Position numbers and translations under genes: made by a program. From an uncultured Sphingomonadaceae bacterium (GTDB lineage: Bacteria > Pseudomonadota > Alphaproteobacteria > Sphingomonadales > Sphingomonadaceae): a stretch of 64,000 nt of DNA. The first letter of the stretch is position 1, and each line of letters begins with the position of its first letter. Of this stretch, positions 57,131 to 64,000 are shown piece after piece. The notes beneath the pieces are model-generated. The model saw nothing but the letters and a program-made list of their open reading frames with translations, did no database searches and was not told where the DNA came from. The stretch lies in assembly GCA_947493325.1 (NCBI GenBank), contig CANLQI010000001.1, positions 1,317,375 through 1,381,374 on the forward strand, given 5' to 3'.

Positions 57131-57251
57131 ACGGCCCTAAAGGCCCATCGGCATATGCCGCTATTCAAATACTCAGGCTTATACGCATTCGGAATATCCC
57201 GGTGCACGATAACGTCTGCACCTCTTATTATTGTTCAACGGAAAATTACAA

Positions 57252-58349
57252 ATGAAAAACATATATTTATCACGCTGCCTTGCCGCAGCAACCTTAGTCA
57301 TATCCGCCGGCAAACCGGCCGCCCATGCCCATGATGTCTATGCCGACGACCATGCACCAATCGGTGTCATAGCCGATCATGCCCATCAAAAGGGCGAAAT
57401 CATGCTTTCGGCCCGCTATATGCATATGGATATGCAGGGCAATCAGATCGGCACGGACAGCGCCGTGCCCGAACAGATCGTGACCACGGTGCCCAACCGC
57501 TTTTTCGGTGCGCCGATGCAGCCGCCCACGCTGCGCATTGTCCCCACCAAAATGCGTACGGACATGATCATGGTCGGCGCAATGTACGCGCCCAGCGATG
57601 CCGTCACGCTGATGGTCATGGGCAGCTATGCGGAAAAAGAAATGGACCATATCACCTTTCAGGGCGGCATGGGTACGAACCGCCTGGGCGAATTTACCAC
57701 CAATCCCAAAGGCATTGGTGATGTAAAAGTCGCGGCGCTCTTCCCATTGCTGGGCCATCCTGACGCCAAAGCCGACAGACGCGACGAACTCACATTAAAA
57801 GTCGGTATCAGCGCGCCCACCGGCTCCATCACCAAAACCGCACAGATACTTACACCCATGGGCGGCACACCAACCGTGCGCACGCCCTATATGATGCAGA
57901 TCGGTTCGGGCAGCTGGGATTTCGAACCCGCGCTGACATACAAGATAAGACGAGGTAAAATAGGACTGGGCGTGCAGGGCAGCGCGAAAATCCGGCTGGA
58001 ACGCAATGATCAGGGCTATCGCTTTGGCGATGTCTATGAAGCGACCGCCTGGACCAGTTACCGCCCCGCCCAGTGGATCAGCCTGTCCGGACGCGCGAAA
58101 TTCCGCACCATGGGCCGGGTAAGCGGTATCGATGCAGCCATTATGGGGCCCGTGCAGACTGCCAATCCCGATTTTCAGGGCGGTGAACGTATCGACCTGA
58201 TGGCGGGTGCAAATTTCGTTGCCACGCATGGCGCACTGGCCGGGCACCGCATCGGTATCGAACTGGGTAAACCTGTTTATCAGAACCTGAACGGTCCGCA
58301 GATGAAGGGCAACTGGATGCTGACGCTCGGCTGGCAAAAGGCATTCTAA
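57252..58349 (+). CDS. Outer-membrane beta-barrel protein, transporter-like
   Basis: 365 residues. Signal peptide to about AAHA, then a His/Asp/Met-rich mature N-terminus (HDVYADDHAPIGVIADHAHQKG, and Met/His in RYMHMDMQGN), strands typical of the phenol-degradation-type outer-membrane transporter family, and a terminal Phe. The His and Met clusters plus the DUF2946 neighbour suggest metal (copper) handling; that is inference. 121 bp downstream of the DUF2946 stop. Confidence 0.6.
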   Translation: MKNIYLSRCLAAATLVISAGKPAAHAHDVYADDHAPIGVIADHAHQKGEIMLSARYMHMDMQGNQIGTDSAVPEQIVTTVPNRFFGAPMQPPTLRIVPTKMRTDMIMVGAMYAPSDAVTLMVMGSYAEKEMDHITFQGGMGTNRLGEFTTNPKGIGDVKVAALFPLLGHPDAKADRRDELTLKVGISAPTGSITKTAQILTPMGGTPTVRTPYMMQIGSGSWDFEPALTYKIRRGKIGLGVQGSAKIRLERNDQGYRFGDVYEATAWTSYRPAQWISLSGRAKFRTMGRVSGIDAAIMGPVQTANPDFQGGERIDLMAGANFVATHGALAGHRIGIELGKPVYQNLNGPQMKGNWMLTLGWQKAF

Positions 58350-58447
58350 GCCGTAGGCGATTGCCGCCCAATCCGCAAAAGCATAAAATAGTGCTCCGCA
58401 CCGCTTGCCAAACGCGGTGCGGGGCAATATACGCCCACATTCCGGTC

Positions 58448-58524
58448 GGGACGTAGCGCAGCCTGGTAGCGCATCACACTGGGGGTGTGGGGGTCGTAGG
58501 TTCGAATCCTATCGTCCCGACCAA
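58448..58524 (+). tRNA. tRNA-Pro(GGG)
   Basis: 77-nt cloverleaf: acceptor CGGGACG / CGTCCCG, D-stem GCGC/GCGC, anticodon loop CTGGGGG with anticodon GGG, T-arm with TTCGAAT, discriminator A and encoded CCA at 58522-58524. Confidence 0.97.
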
Positions 58525-58648
58525 TTTTCCATCACTCTGACTGTTTATTTATCGCAATGTCGTGACGCGGCGGTCAGAAGTTGTAGATATATCTTTCCTA
58601 CATATAACCAAATCGGTTAATAATAATTTTCCTGAATAGAGAATTATT

Positions 58649-59191
58649 ATGGATATATACAAGTTAATTGATAAAGTTATTGAGCGTGAAGGTGGATATA
58701 GTAACCATCCAGCTGATCGCGGTGGGGAAACCAATTGGGGAATTACACACCGTGTTGCACGTGCCAATGGTTTCCGTGGTGATATGCGCCTGCTCAGCCG
58801 TGAAAAGGCGGTGCGTATTTACCGCAGCATATATTGGGATGCCCCCGAATTTGATAAAGTCGCCGAGCGCGCACCCGCGCTGGCGCGCGAACTATTTGAC
58901 ACTGCGGTCAATATGGGAGCGGCCACGGCCTCGGGCTTTTTGCAGCGCGCGCTGAACGCCCTGAATCGCAATGGCCGTGACTTTTCGGATATAACCGTAG
59001 ACCGGCAGATTGGGCCGCGCACGCTGGCCGCGCTGAATGCATTTATGGACACACGCGGCGCAAATGCGGAATCGGTTCTGCTAAAGGCTGTCGAAGCTTT
59101 GCAAGGCGCCAAATATCTGCGTCTCGCCGAATCGCGTCCCGCCAATGAGGCTTTTTTGTACGGCTGGCTCGCCAATCGCATCGGTCATTAG
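58649..59191 (+). CDS. GH108 muramidase (phage/GTA-type endolysin)
   Basis: 180 residues with no signal peptide. The glycoside hydrolase 108 signature EREGGYSNHPADRGGETNWG includes catalytic Glu14. The C-terminal half (about 95-175) resembles the peptidoglycan-binding domain of GH108 proteins (ITVDRQIGPRTLAALNAFM). It cleaves peptidoglycan from within and needs a holin, encoded 61 bp downstream. Similar pairs (R. capsulatus rcc00555/rcc00556) release gene transfer agents. Confidence 0.88.
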   Translation: MDIYKLIDKVIEREGGYSNHPADRGGETNWGITHRVARANGFRGDMRLLSREKAVRIYRSIYWDAPEFDKVAERAPALARELFDTAVNMGAATASGFLQRALNALNRNGRDFSDITVDRQIGPRTLAALNAFMDTRGANAESVLLKAVEALQGAKYLRLAESRPANEAFLYGWLANRIGH

Positions 59192-59252
59192 GCCGCCATA
59201 TCAATATCGCTACATTAATACCCAGGGGACAGATTAAATTTAAGGACAAACC

Positions 59253-59666
59253 ATGTCATCACGTGAAGGCATTATCGGCCCAGTGGCCAAAATCATCGAC
59301 AAAATTATTCCTGATCCGCAGGCCCGCGACCATGCCAAGCTGGAGCTCATAAAGCTGGAAGGCACACAGGAAATGCAGCATTTGCAAACCCGCCTTTCCG
59401 CCATTGTGGCCGAGGCAGAAACGGCTGATCCATGGACGAGTCGGGCGCGGCCAAGTTTCCTGTATGTCATGTATGCGATGATATTATGGGCGATTCCCAT
59501 GGGCCTTATCGCCAGCGTACACCCCGAAACGGCCCGCGCCATTGCAGATGGCATGAATGCCTATCTGGCCGGCATCCCGGAACCGCTTTATGCCCTGTTT
59601 GGCACGGGATACCTAGGATATACCGTTGCACGCCAATGGGGAAAAGCACGCAGAATTGACAAGTAA
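59253..59666 (+). CDS. 3TM-family holin (gene-transfer-release type)
   Basis: 137 residues: amphipathic N-terminus (IIGPVAKIIDKIIPDPQARD), an acidic helix, the motif DPWTSRARPSFLYVMYAMI and two to three membrane helices (about 68-88, 95-112, 110-128) ending in a basic tail. This matches the 'holin of 3TMs, for gene-transfer release' family. AGGA precedes the ATG. Forms a lysis cassette with the muramidase; no capsid or tail gene is in the window. Confidence 0.82.
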   Translation: MSSREGIIGPVAKIIDKIIPDPQARDHAKLELIKLEGTQEMQHLQTRLSAIVAEAETADPWTSRARPSFLYVMYAMILWAIPMGLIASVHPETARAIADGMNAYLAGIPEPLYALFGTGYLGYTVARQWGKARRIDK

Positions 59667-59767
59667 TCCACACAGCTTATCGGGTTTTTGCGAAAAATTC
59701 TTGCCAGACGCACCATCATGCAGGTAAATGGCAAATTCTTATTCCAAACCAGAAGGGGAAAAGTACC

Positions 59768-60046
59768 GTGAAGAAAACCAATCTACGTAACATGCTGGCA
59801 GTTGCTGGCGGTCTCGCACTTGCTACATCGGCATGTACACCTGAAACCGCTCAGGAAGAAGCTGTTGAAGCTGCTGAAGAAGCATCAGAAGAAGCTGCAT
59901 GTGCAGCTTGTGCTGCTGACGAAGCTGTTGAAGCTGCTGTTGAAGCTGGCGACGCTGAAGCTGCATGTGCAGCTGGCGAAGCTAAATGTTCAGCACAATG
60001 TGCCGCTGTTGAAGCTGCATGTGCTGCTGAAGCTGCTGCTGAGTAA
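59768..60046 (+). CDS. Ala/Glu/Cys-rich lipoprotein, unrecognised
   Basis: 92 residues starting at GTG 59768 (AGAAGGGG upstream). A lipoprotein signal peptide ends at lipobox ATSAC (Cys23). The mature part is almost only Ala, Glu and Cys, with a few Asp, Val, Gly, Lys, Gln and Ser. Cysteines at 45, 48, 67, 74, 78 and 85 include CAAC and a CSAQC pair and are spaced 3, 4 or 7 apart, so they could line one face of a helix. I recognise no family. Heavy reuse of GAAGCTGC codons suggests growth by repeat expansion. Metal binding or disulfide linkage is conceivable but untested. Confidence 0.7.
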   Translation: MKKTNLRNMLAVAGGLALATSACTPETAQEEAVEAAEEASEEAACAACAADEAVEAAVEAGDAEAACAAGEAKCSAQCAAVEAACAAEAAAE

Positions 60047-60061
60047 GCCGAACAGCTTCAC

Positions 60062-60667
60062 TTGACACAAGCACTTGAAAAGCTGTTTGCCCTTACGGGA
60101 CAGATAGTTGAAGAGGGCGTCTCGCTGGTACCACGTGTGGTGCCGCCGGACGCCCTTTTCGTGCAACTGGATCATTATCCCAAGGGTGATTGCGTTGCCC
60201 CCGGCAATAAATCACGCTGGTTTTACCACGCACACCCTCCGGAAGAGCGTGAGGAAGGCGAACACGGTCATTTCCACATGTTCCTGCCGCGCAGCCTATT
60301 CGGTAATACCAAGCCTTTGATTGGCCCGCCGAAGAAGAACATCCGCGGCAATAAACCCGCACAGGTCGTGCATTTCGCGGCGCTGGCTTTTGGCACAGAT
60401 GGCATGCCCAGTTACTGGTTCACCACGAATTATTGGGTCACACATGAATATATGATGCCCGCTGCCGAAATAGCCAAATACCTAAAAGAATTCGACATGA
60501 CGGACGCCCCGGGCGATCCGCTCGTCAATGACTGGCTGACCGCAGCCGTACAGGTTTTTCACGATCCGATTACTGACCTGCTCCGGCAGCGGGATGAAGC
60601 GCTCGCTGAAAGCAATTATACGGATAAGGCACTGGAAGTGACTTCCCGTATGGATTTCGACATTTAG
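60062..60667 (+). CDS. DUF6969-like protein, TTG start
   Basis: 201 residues. Conserved-looking core: LDHYPKGDC, SRWFYHAHPPEERE, EHGHFHMFLPRS, and FAALAFGTDGMPSYWFTTNYWVTHEYMMPA, which matches my recollection of DUF6969 (His- and aromatic-rich, unknown function). It is in the same reading frame as the Cys-rich lipoprotein, just 15 nt past that gene's TAA. No ATG exists before residue 71, so a TTG start at 60062 (or a later CTG) is needed, and no good ribosome site is visible. Translation may be coupled to the upstream gene. Confidence 0.75.
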   Translation: MTQALEKLFALTGQIVEEGVSLVPRVVPPDALFVQLDHYPKGDCVAPGNKSRWFYHAHPPEEREEGEHGHFHMFLPRSLFGNTKPLIGPPKKNIRGNKPAQVVHFAALAFGTDGMPSYWFTTNYWVTHEYMMPAAEIAKYLKEFDMTDAPGDPLVNDWLTAAVQVFHDPITDLLRQRDEALAESNYTDKALEVTSRMDFDI

Positions 60668-60899
60668 TCTTAATATATGATGCGTTCACAAACCGGCATT
60701 TCGAAACTGATATAGCGCCTAATAGTAACGGCAGCATTCCGTGTGCAAAAATATATGCAAATCACAAACAAAACTTTACACGCCACTATTTTGTTAAGCG
60801 TTATATAAACTACGAACCATTCAAAGCTTTCGAATTAAGTATCAAATATCTGAAGGCATTGGAAATCAGCCTTCAGATAAATGTTTCAGTAATATAATT
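60668..60899. other. AT-rich gap without a gene
   Basis: 232 bp of visibly AT-rich sequence between the DUF6969-like gene and the convergent membrane orphan. I see no ORF, RNA gene, repeat or clear terminator in it. Confidence 0.6.
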
Positions 60900-61232
60900 T
60901 TAAACCAACGATTTATCAGAGAGGGACTTCTGTTCCTTTTCAAAAAGATACATTGGTATAAGTAGAATACTCACCGAAATTATAGGCAGCCATATAACCA
61001 AATCCCATTTCAATTTATACGTCGAGGGCACTGTTTCTGGAAGTGGTCCAAAACCACATGCCATAATTGCATCGACGTAGAATAATAGACTGCCAATTAA
61101 TATAGAAAAAGTGATTTCCAAACCTTTCAGCATTTTTGGCCACTTCCTCATTTCTTCCATTCTCGAAGGATTCAATAGCTCAATGGCAACCATAATTAAA
61201 TATTTAATTATATTAGATAAAATAGATGTCAT
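60900..61232 (-). CDS. AT-rich orphan membrane protein
   Basis: 110 residues from ATG 61232 (AAAGGAAAA upstream); a longer frame from 61280 is less likely. Two hydrophobic segments (ITFSILIGSLLFYVDAIM and WLPIISVSILLIPMYLF) flank a short loop, with a charged C-terminus. No family recognised. Composition is far richer in A and T than the chromosome around it, suggesting horizontal transfer. Confidence 0.6.
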   Translation of the reverse strand: MTSILSNIIKYLIMVAIELLNPSRMEEMRKWPKMLKGLEITFSILIGSLLFYVDAIMACGFGPLPETVPSTYKLKWDLVIWLPIISVSILLIPMYLFEKEQKSLSDKSLV

Positions 61233-61515
61233 TAAATTTTCCTTTAACAGGTGATGCCTCAGTCTTTTAATCGACATCACATGAAAACAACTCTTGCATA
61301 AAATCCAAGAGCAAAGACTCTATATTATTAGCATAATTAGAGGCGAGTTGAGTAAAAGAATATTTCGCACAAAATTTAAAACTGATGTTCTTAAATATTT
61401 TTAAGATAAGTTAACTCATAGATTTAATGAAATAGAAAGTTAGTAGAAGAATTTCATACAAGCTTTGCTACACTACACAGCTTTGCTAAGGATCTTGATG
61501 GCTTTGAAGAAATAA
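61233..61515. other. AT-rich intergenic region upstream of the membrane orphan
   Basis: 283 bp between the orphan start and the 3' end of tRNA-Arg. The only structure I see is a 10-bp direct repeat AGCTTTGCTA at 61461-61470 and 61479-61488. It probably holds the promoter of the orphan; no gene found. Confidence 0.55.
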
Positions 61516-61592
61516 TGGTGCACCCGACAGGATTCGAACCTGTGGCCCTCAGATTAGGAATCTGATGCTCTATCCGACTGAGCTACGGGTGC
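61516..61592 (-). tRNA. tRNA-Arg(CCT)
   Basis: 77-nt cloverleaf on the minus strand: acceptor GCACCCG / CGGGTGC, anticodon loop TTCCTAA with anticodon CCT, T-loop TTCGAAT, discriminator A and encoded CCA (61518-61516). Together with tRNA-Pro it bounds the accessory segment. Confidence 0.97.
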
Positions 61593-61654
61593 ATTATGGT
61601 TTGTGCCAAGCTGTAATGCGGATATACGCGGTTTTCAAACCTTATCTGATGTGG

Positions 61655-62182
61655 TCAGTTTTTGGCTTCGGGCGGGACCACCGGAAGCGGCAGGGGCGCC
61701 ACCGATATACCCTCGTCGAGCAGATCCTGCGCCTCTTCTTCACTGGTCTGCCCGTGGATAAGCTCGGGATCGGATTCGCCGTAGTGGATGTCACGGGCCT
61801 TGCTGGCGAAATCGGTGCCAACCCAGGTTGATTTTTCGAGCATTTGCGATTGGGCTTTGGCGAGTTCTCCAATCATATCCTGCATTTTCTGCGTAATTTC
61901 AGGAACATTCTGCACAGCCACAGCACTTTCGGCGGCAGGTGCTGCCGGGCTTTCCTCGGCTTCGGATGCGGCAGGCGCGCTTGCCAACGCCTGATTGCCC
62001 TTTGCGCCTACATTTGGTGCCATGACAGCCTTGCGGATATCGCTGTCGCCGCATACAGGGCAGCAAAGCAAGCCAGTCTGTTTCTGTGCCGCAAATTCTT
62101 CGCTGGATGCAAACCAGCCTTCAAACACATGGCCCTGAGAGCTGCAGACTTGTGAACCGCAAATAAGATCAAATACAATCAT
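61655..62182 (-). CDS. DUF1178 zinc-ribbon protein
   Basis: 175 residues. Begins MIVFDLICG and has GHVFEGWFASSEEFAAQK and LLCCPVCGDSDIRKAVMAPNV, the Cys pairs of the DUF1178 zinc ribbon; then an Ala/Glu linker and a helix with KMQDMIGELAKAQ, followed by DFASKARDIHYGESDPELIHG. Function unknown. Its ATG overlaps the nitrilase-family stop by 4 bp. Confidence 0.92.
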   Translation of the reverse strand: MIVFDLICGSQVCSSQGHVFEGWFASSEEFAAQKQTGLLCCPVCGDSDIRKAVMAPNVGAKGNQALASAPAASEAEESPAAPAAESAVAVQNVPEITQKMQDMIGELAKAQSQMLEKSTWVGTDFASKARDIHYGESDPELIHGQTSEEEAQDLLDEGISVAPLPLPVVPPEAKN

Positions 62183-63000
62183 GATATCTTATAATCGCCT
62201 ATTTCCCGGGCATTGGCAAGCGCGGGCAGTTTTTGCCGCACCTCGCCTATCTGCTCCATATTCAGATCAACGACCGTCATACCGGCGTCCTCACCCATAT
62301 CTAGCAGCACCCTACCCCATGGGTCGACGACAAGGCTGTGGCCATATGTGCTGCGCCCGTCCTCGTGCCTGCCGCATTGCGCCGCAGCCACCACAAAGCT
62401 GCTTGTTTCAATCGCCCGTGCGCGCAGCAGCACGTGCCAGTGCGCCCCACCCGTGGGCACGGTAAATGCAGCAGGTACGGCAATAATATCCGCGCGCGCT
62501 TTGCCCAACTCTGCATAGAGCGCCGAAAAACGCATGTCATAACAGATGCTGAAACCCAGCCTGTGCCCAGCAATATCCGCGAGCACCGCCTGATCACCGC
62601 CTTTATATACACTGGATTCGCGCCAGTTATCACCGCCGCCCAGTTCGACATCGAACAGATGAATTTTGTCATAACGCGCACGGATTTCCCCTACACTGTC
62701 GATCAAAATGGAACGATTGCGCCATTTGCCATCTGTGTGTCCCAGCGCCAGTGAGCCGATATGCACGTTAATGCCATGCTGCCTTGCTGCGCCTCGCGCC
62801 TGTGCCAGAAAATCATCTTCCGCTTCGCAGCGGATTTTTTCCGCCGCGCGTTTGCGGTCACGGTCGAGCATGTTCGACATTTCCGGCGTGAACAATATTT
62901 TCGCGTCTTGCGTAGCAGCATCGGCAATGGCAGCTGTCACCACCTGTGCATTAGCCGCGGGGTCAATCCCGCCATTCATTTGCAAAACCGCGATTTTCAT
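62179..63000 (-). CDS. Carbon-nitrogen hydrolase (Nit1-like)
   Basis: 273 residues. The Glu-Lys-Cys triad is visible in FTPEMSN, RYDKIHLFDVEL and GFSICYDMRFSALYAELG. The sequence resembles Nit1/NIT-type omega-amidases that repair deaminated glutathione. It lies just after a glutaredoxin gene and before DUF1178, an arrangement common in alphaproteobacteria and consistent with a thiol-related role. Confidence 0.9.
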   Translation of the reverse strand: MKIAVLQMNGGIDPAANAQVVTAAIADAATQDAKILFTPEMSNMLDRDRKRAAEKIRCEAEDDFLAQARGAARQHGINVHIGSLALGHTDGKWRNRSILIDSVGEIRARYDKIHLFDVELGGGDNWRESSVYKGGDQAVLADIAGHRLGFSICYDMRFSALYAELGKARADIIAVPAAFTVPTGGAHWHVLLRARAIETSSFVVAAAQCGRHEDGRSTYGHSLVVDPWGRVLLDMGEDAGMTVVDLNMEQIGEVRQKLPALANAREIGDYKIS

Positions 63001-63017
63001 ATTTAACTACGCTTGCC

Positions 63018-63275
63018 TTATGCGCTGAGCAGCGGATCAAGCCCGCCTTTGGCATCCAGCGCAAACAGATCATCACTGCCGCCAATATGCTGACCATTGA
63101 TAAAGATTTGCGGGACAGTGGTGCTGCCATTCGAACGTTCCAGCATTTCGGTTCGTTTCGCGCCGCCCATGCTGATTTCAAACTCCTCGAATTCTACACC
63201 CTTGTCTTTCAAAAGACCTTTGGCGCGCACGCAATAGGGGCAATAGAACTTTGTATAAATTTCAACTTTCGGCAA
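63018..63275 (-). CDS. grxC: Glutaredoxin 3
   Basis: 85 residues. Active site YCPYCVRAKGLL, the cis-Pro region STTVPQIFINGQHIGGSDDL. It starts with TTG at 63275 (AAGGA 7 nt upstream): there is no in-frame ATG before an upstream stop codon. Reduces disulfides and glutathione adducts using GSH. Part of a comF-grxC-nit-DUF1178 unit. Confidence 0.95.
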   Translation of the reverse strand: MPKVEIYTKFYCPYCVRAKGLLKDKGVEFEEFEISMGGAKRTEMLERSNGSTTVPQIFINGQHIGGSDDLFALDAKGGLDPLLSA

Positions 63276-63361
63276 TGGTATTTCCTTTGATGGATTGCAT
63301 CGTGCTTACCCATAAATGGTATGCGCGGCGGCCAAAAACAAGGCCGCACAGATATAGGGTT

Positions 63362-64000
63362 TTAGTGCCCTTGCCGCCCTTCCTCACCATCACGCAGCAC
63401 ACGGGCCCAGCAATAAATTGTCACACTTTTGGCGCCAGCTTTCCTAAGCTGCGTCACGCAGGCATTGGTGGTTGCACCGCTGGTATAGACATCGTCGATC
63501 AGCATGATGTCCCTGCCCTCAATCTGGTCAGCATATTTGGAGTTGATTATGATGGCACCGCTGAGCAGTTTCTGCCGCTGTTTGCCGGTCATGCCCTTCA
63601 GCGGCGGTGTTGCCCGGATGCGCCGCAATGCCGACGGCAGAATTTCGATATCATGGAAGTCATGCAGATTTCCGGCAATCAATGCCGCCTGATTAAAACC
63701 CCTGCGCCACATGCGCGTTCTGTGCAAAGGCACGGGCACAAGGAGCAGGTTATTTTTTTCATCGGGCACGTAACGTCCCAGAAACCGGGCTATCAGCCTG
63801 GCTAGCCCAATCCGCCCTGCATATTTCAGTTTAAGTGGAATCTGCCTCGACAGATCGTCATATACCACTGCCGCCTTGATACCATTATGCCGGGGTGGCT
63901 TGGCAAGGCAGGCCGCACATAGCAATGCATCGTCACGCGCTACATCAAACGGCCGGTCACAGGCCGCGCAGCATGGGGCGGTAATAAATTTGAGCTGCGG
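63362..64000 (-). CDS. ComF-family phosphoribosyltransferase-like protein (5' end cut by window)
   Basis: Open to the window edge; about 212 residues are visible. An N-terminal zinc-ribbon-like CCAACDRP and CAACLAKPP, then LVPVPLHRTRMWRRGFNQAALIA and the PRPP-binding loop DIMLIDDVYTSGATTNAC. ComF proteins are linked to DNA uptake in competent bacteria but are widespread. The start lies beyond position 64000. Confidence 0.92.
   Translation of the reverse strand, partial: PQLKFITAPCCAACDRPFDVARDDALLCAACLAKPPRHNGIKAAVVYDDLSRQIPLKLKYAGRIGLARLIARFLGRYVPDEKNNLLLVPVPLHRTRMWRRGFNQAALIAGNLHDFHDIEILPSALRRIRATPPLKGMTGKQRQKLLSGAIIINSKYADQIEGRDIMLIDDVYTSGATTNACVTQLRKAGAKSVTIYCWARVLRDGEEGRQGH

Noticed and set aside
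58649-59666. Full prophage
   Set aside because: Only the muramidase and holin are present. There is no integrase, terminase, portal, capsid or tail gene in the window.
59802-60065. Second open frame (Leu/Lys-rich) over the Cys-rich lipoprotein
   Set aside because: It is the +1 reading of the GAAGCTGC repeats. The frame with GTG start, ribosome site, signal peptide and lipobox is the better gene.
61461-61488. Attachment-site duplicate near tRNA-Arg
   Set aside because: The direct repeat AGCTTTGCTA is only 10 bp, lies outside the tRNA and has no partner at the tRNA-Pro end.

Overview
The window is a mid-GC chromosomal segment from an alphaproteobacterium, most likely of the order Sphingomonadales. 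Support comes from the gene content and order (phoR-pstSCAB-phoU-phoB, DUF2794-cysE, hda-ppk-ppx, purM/purN next to an HMA-like secreted protein, lptD-surA-pdxA-rsmA, an NDUFS4-type complex I subunit, DUF1178, DUF6456). A circularly permuted two-piece tmRNA with the tag ANDNEALAIAA also fits. Genus cannot be fixed from the sequence alone.

Layout. 1-1045: partial glmU. 1135-10905: a phosphate regulon (gph, phoR, pstS, pstC, pstA, pstB, phoU, phoB) ending against a convergent OprO/P-type porin. Triple 11-bp-spaced Pho-box repeats precede both pstS and the porin. 11032-13436: an SDR oxidoreductase with a clear terminator, a polytopic membrane protein and DUF2794. 13468-19868 (minus): cysE, the hda-ppk-ppx cluster and a secreted HMA-like protein. 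19959-25563: purM, a purN fused to a YjbR-like domain, an AT-rich WGR-like orphan, ndk, a lipoprotein, holC and pepA. 25748-31487: outer-membrane biogenesis operon lptD-surA-pdxA-rsmA. 31563-37354: malate synthase G, then an M20 hydrolase with astA and astB.

37355-38340 holds no protein gene. It contains a MITE-like element with perfect 15-bp terminal inverted repeats, a 96/97-bp tandem repeat, the permuted ssrA gene and the mscL terminator. 38364-51590 carries mscL, a lemA-TPM-TPM-NUDIX operon, NDUFS4, hrpB, a polyprenyl diphosphate synthase, chorismate mutase, a PhoP/PhoQ-like pair with a PepSY protein, a SIMPL protein and an ABC-F ATPase. 51757-56521: DUF6456 and XRE genes, then yajC-secD-secF-Mth938. 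56696-58349: a DUF2946-like protein and a His/Met-rich outer-membrane protein, possibly metal related.

58448-61592 is the accessory-looking part, bounded by tRNA-Pro(GGG) and tRNA-Arg(CCT). It holds a GH108 muramidase and a 3TM holin of the type used for gene-transfer-agent release, a very unusual Ala/Glu/Cys-rich lipoprotein, a DUF6969-like gene in the same frame directly after it, and an AT-rich membrane orphan. 61655-64000: DUF1178, nitrilase-family hydrolase, glutaredoxin and a partial comF.

Most of the window is ordinary core genome. The parts most worth a second look are the tRNA-bounded lysis and Cys-rich lipoprotein segment, the PurN-YjbR fusion, the repeats beside ssrA and the Pho-box architecture.
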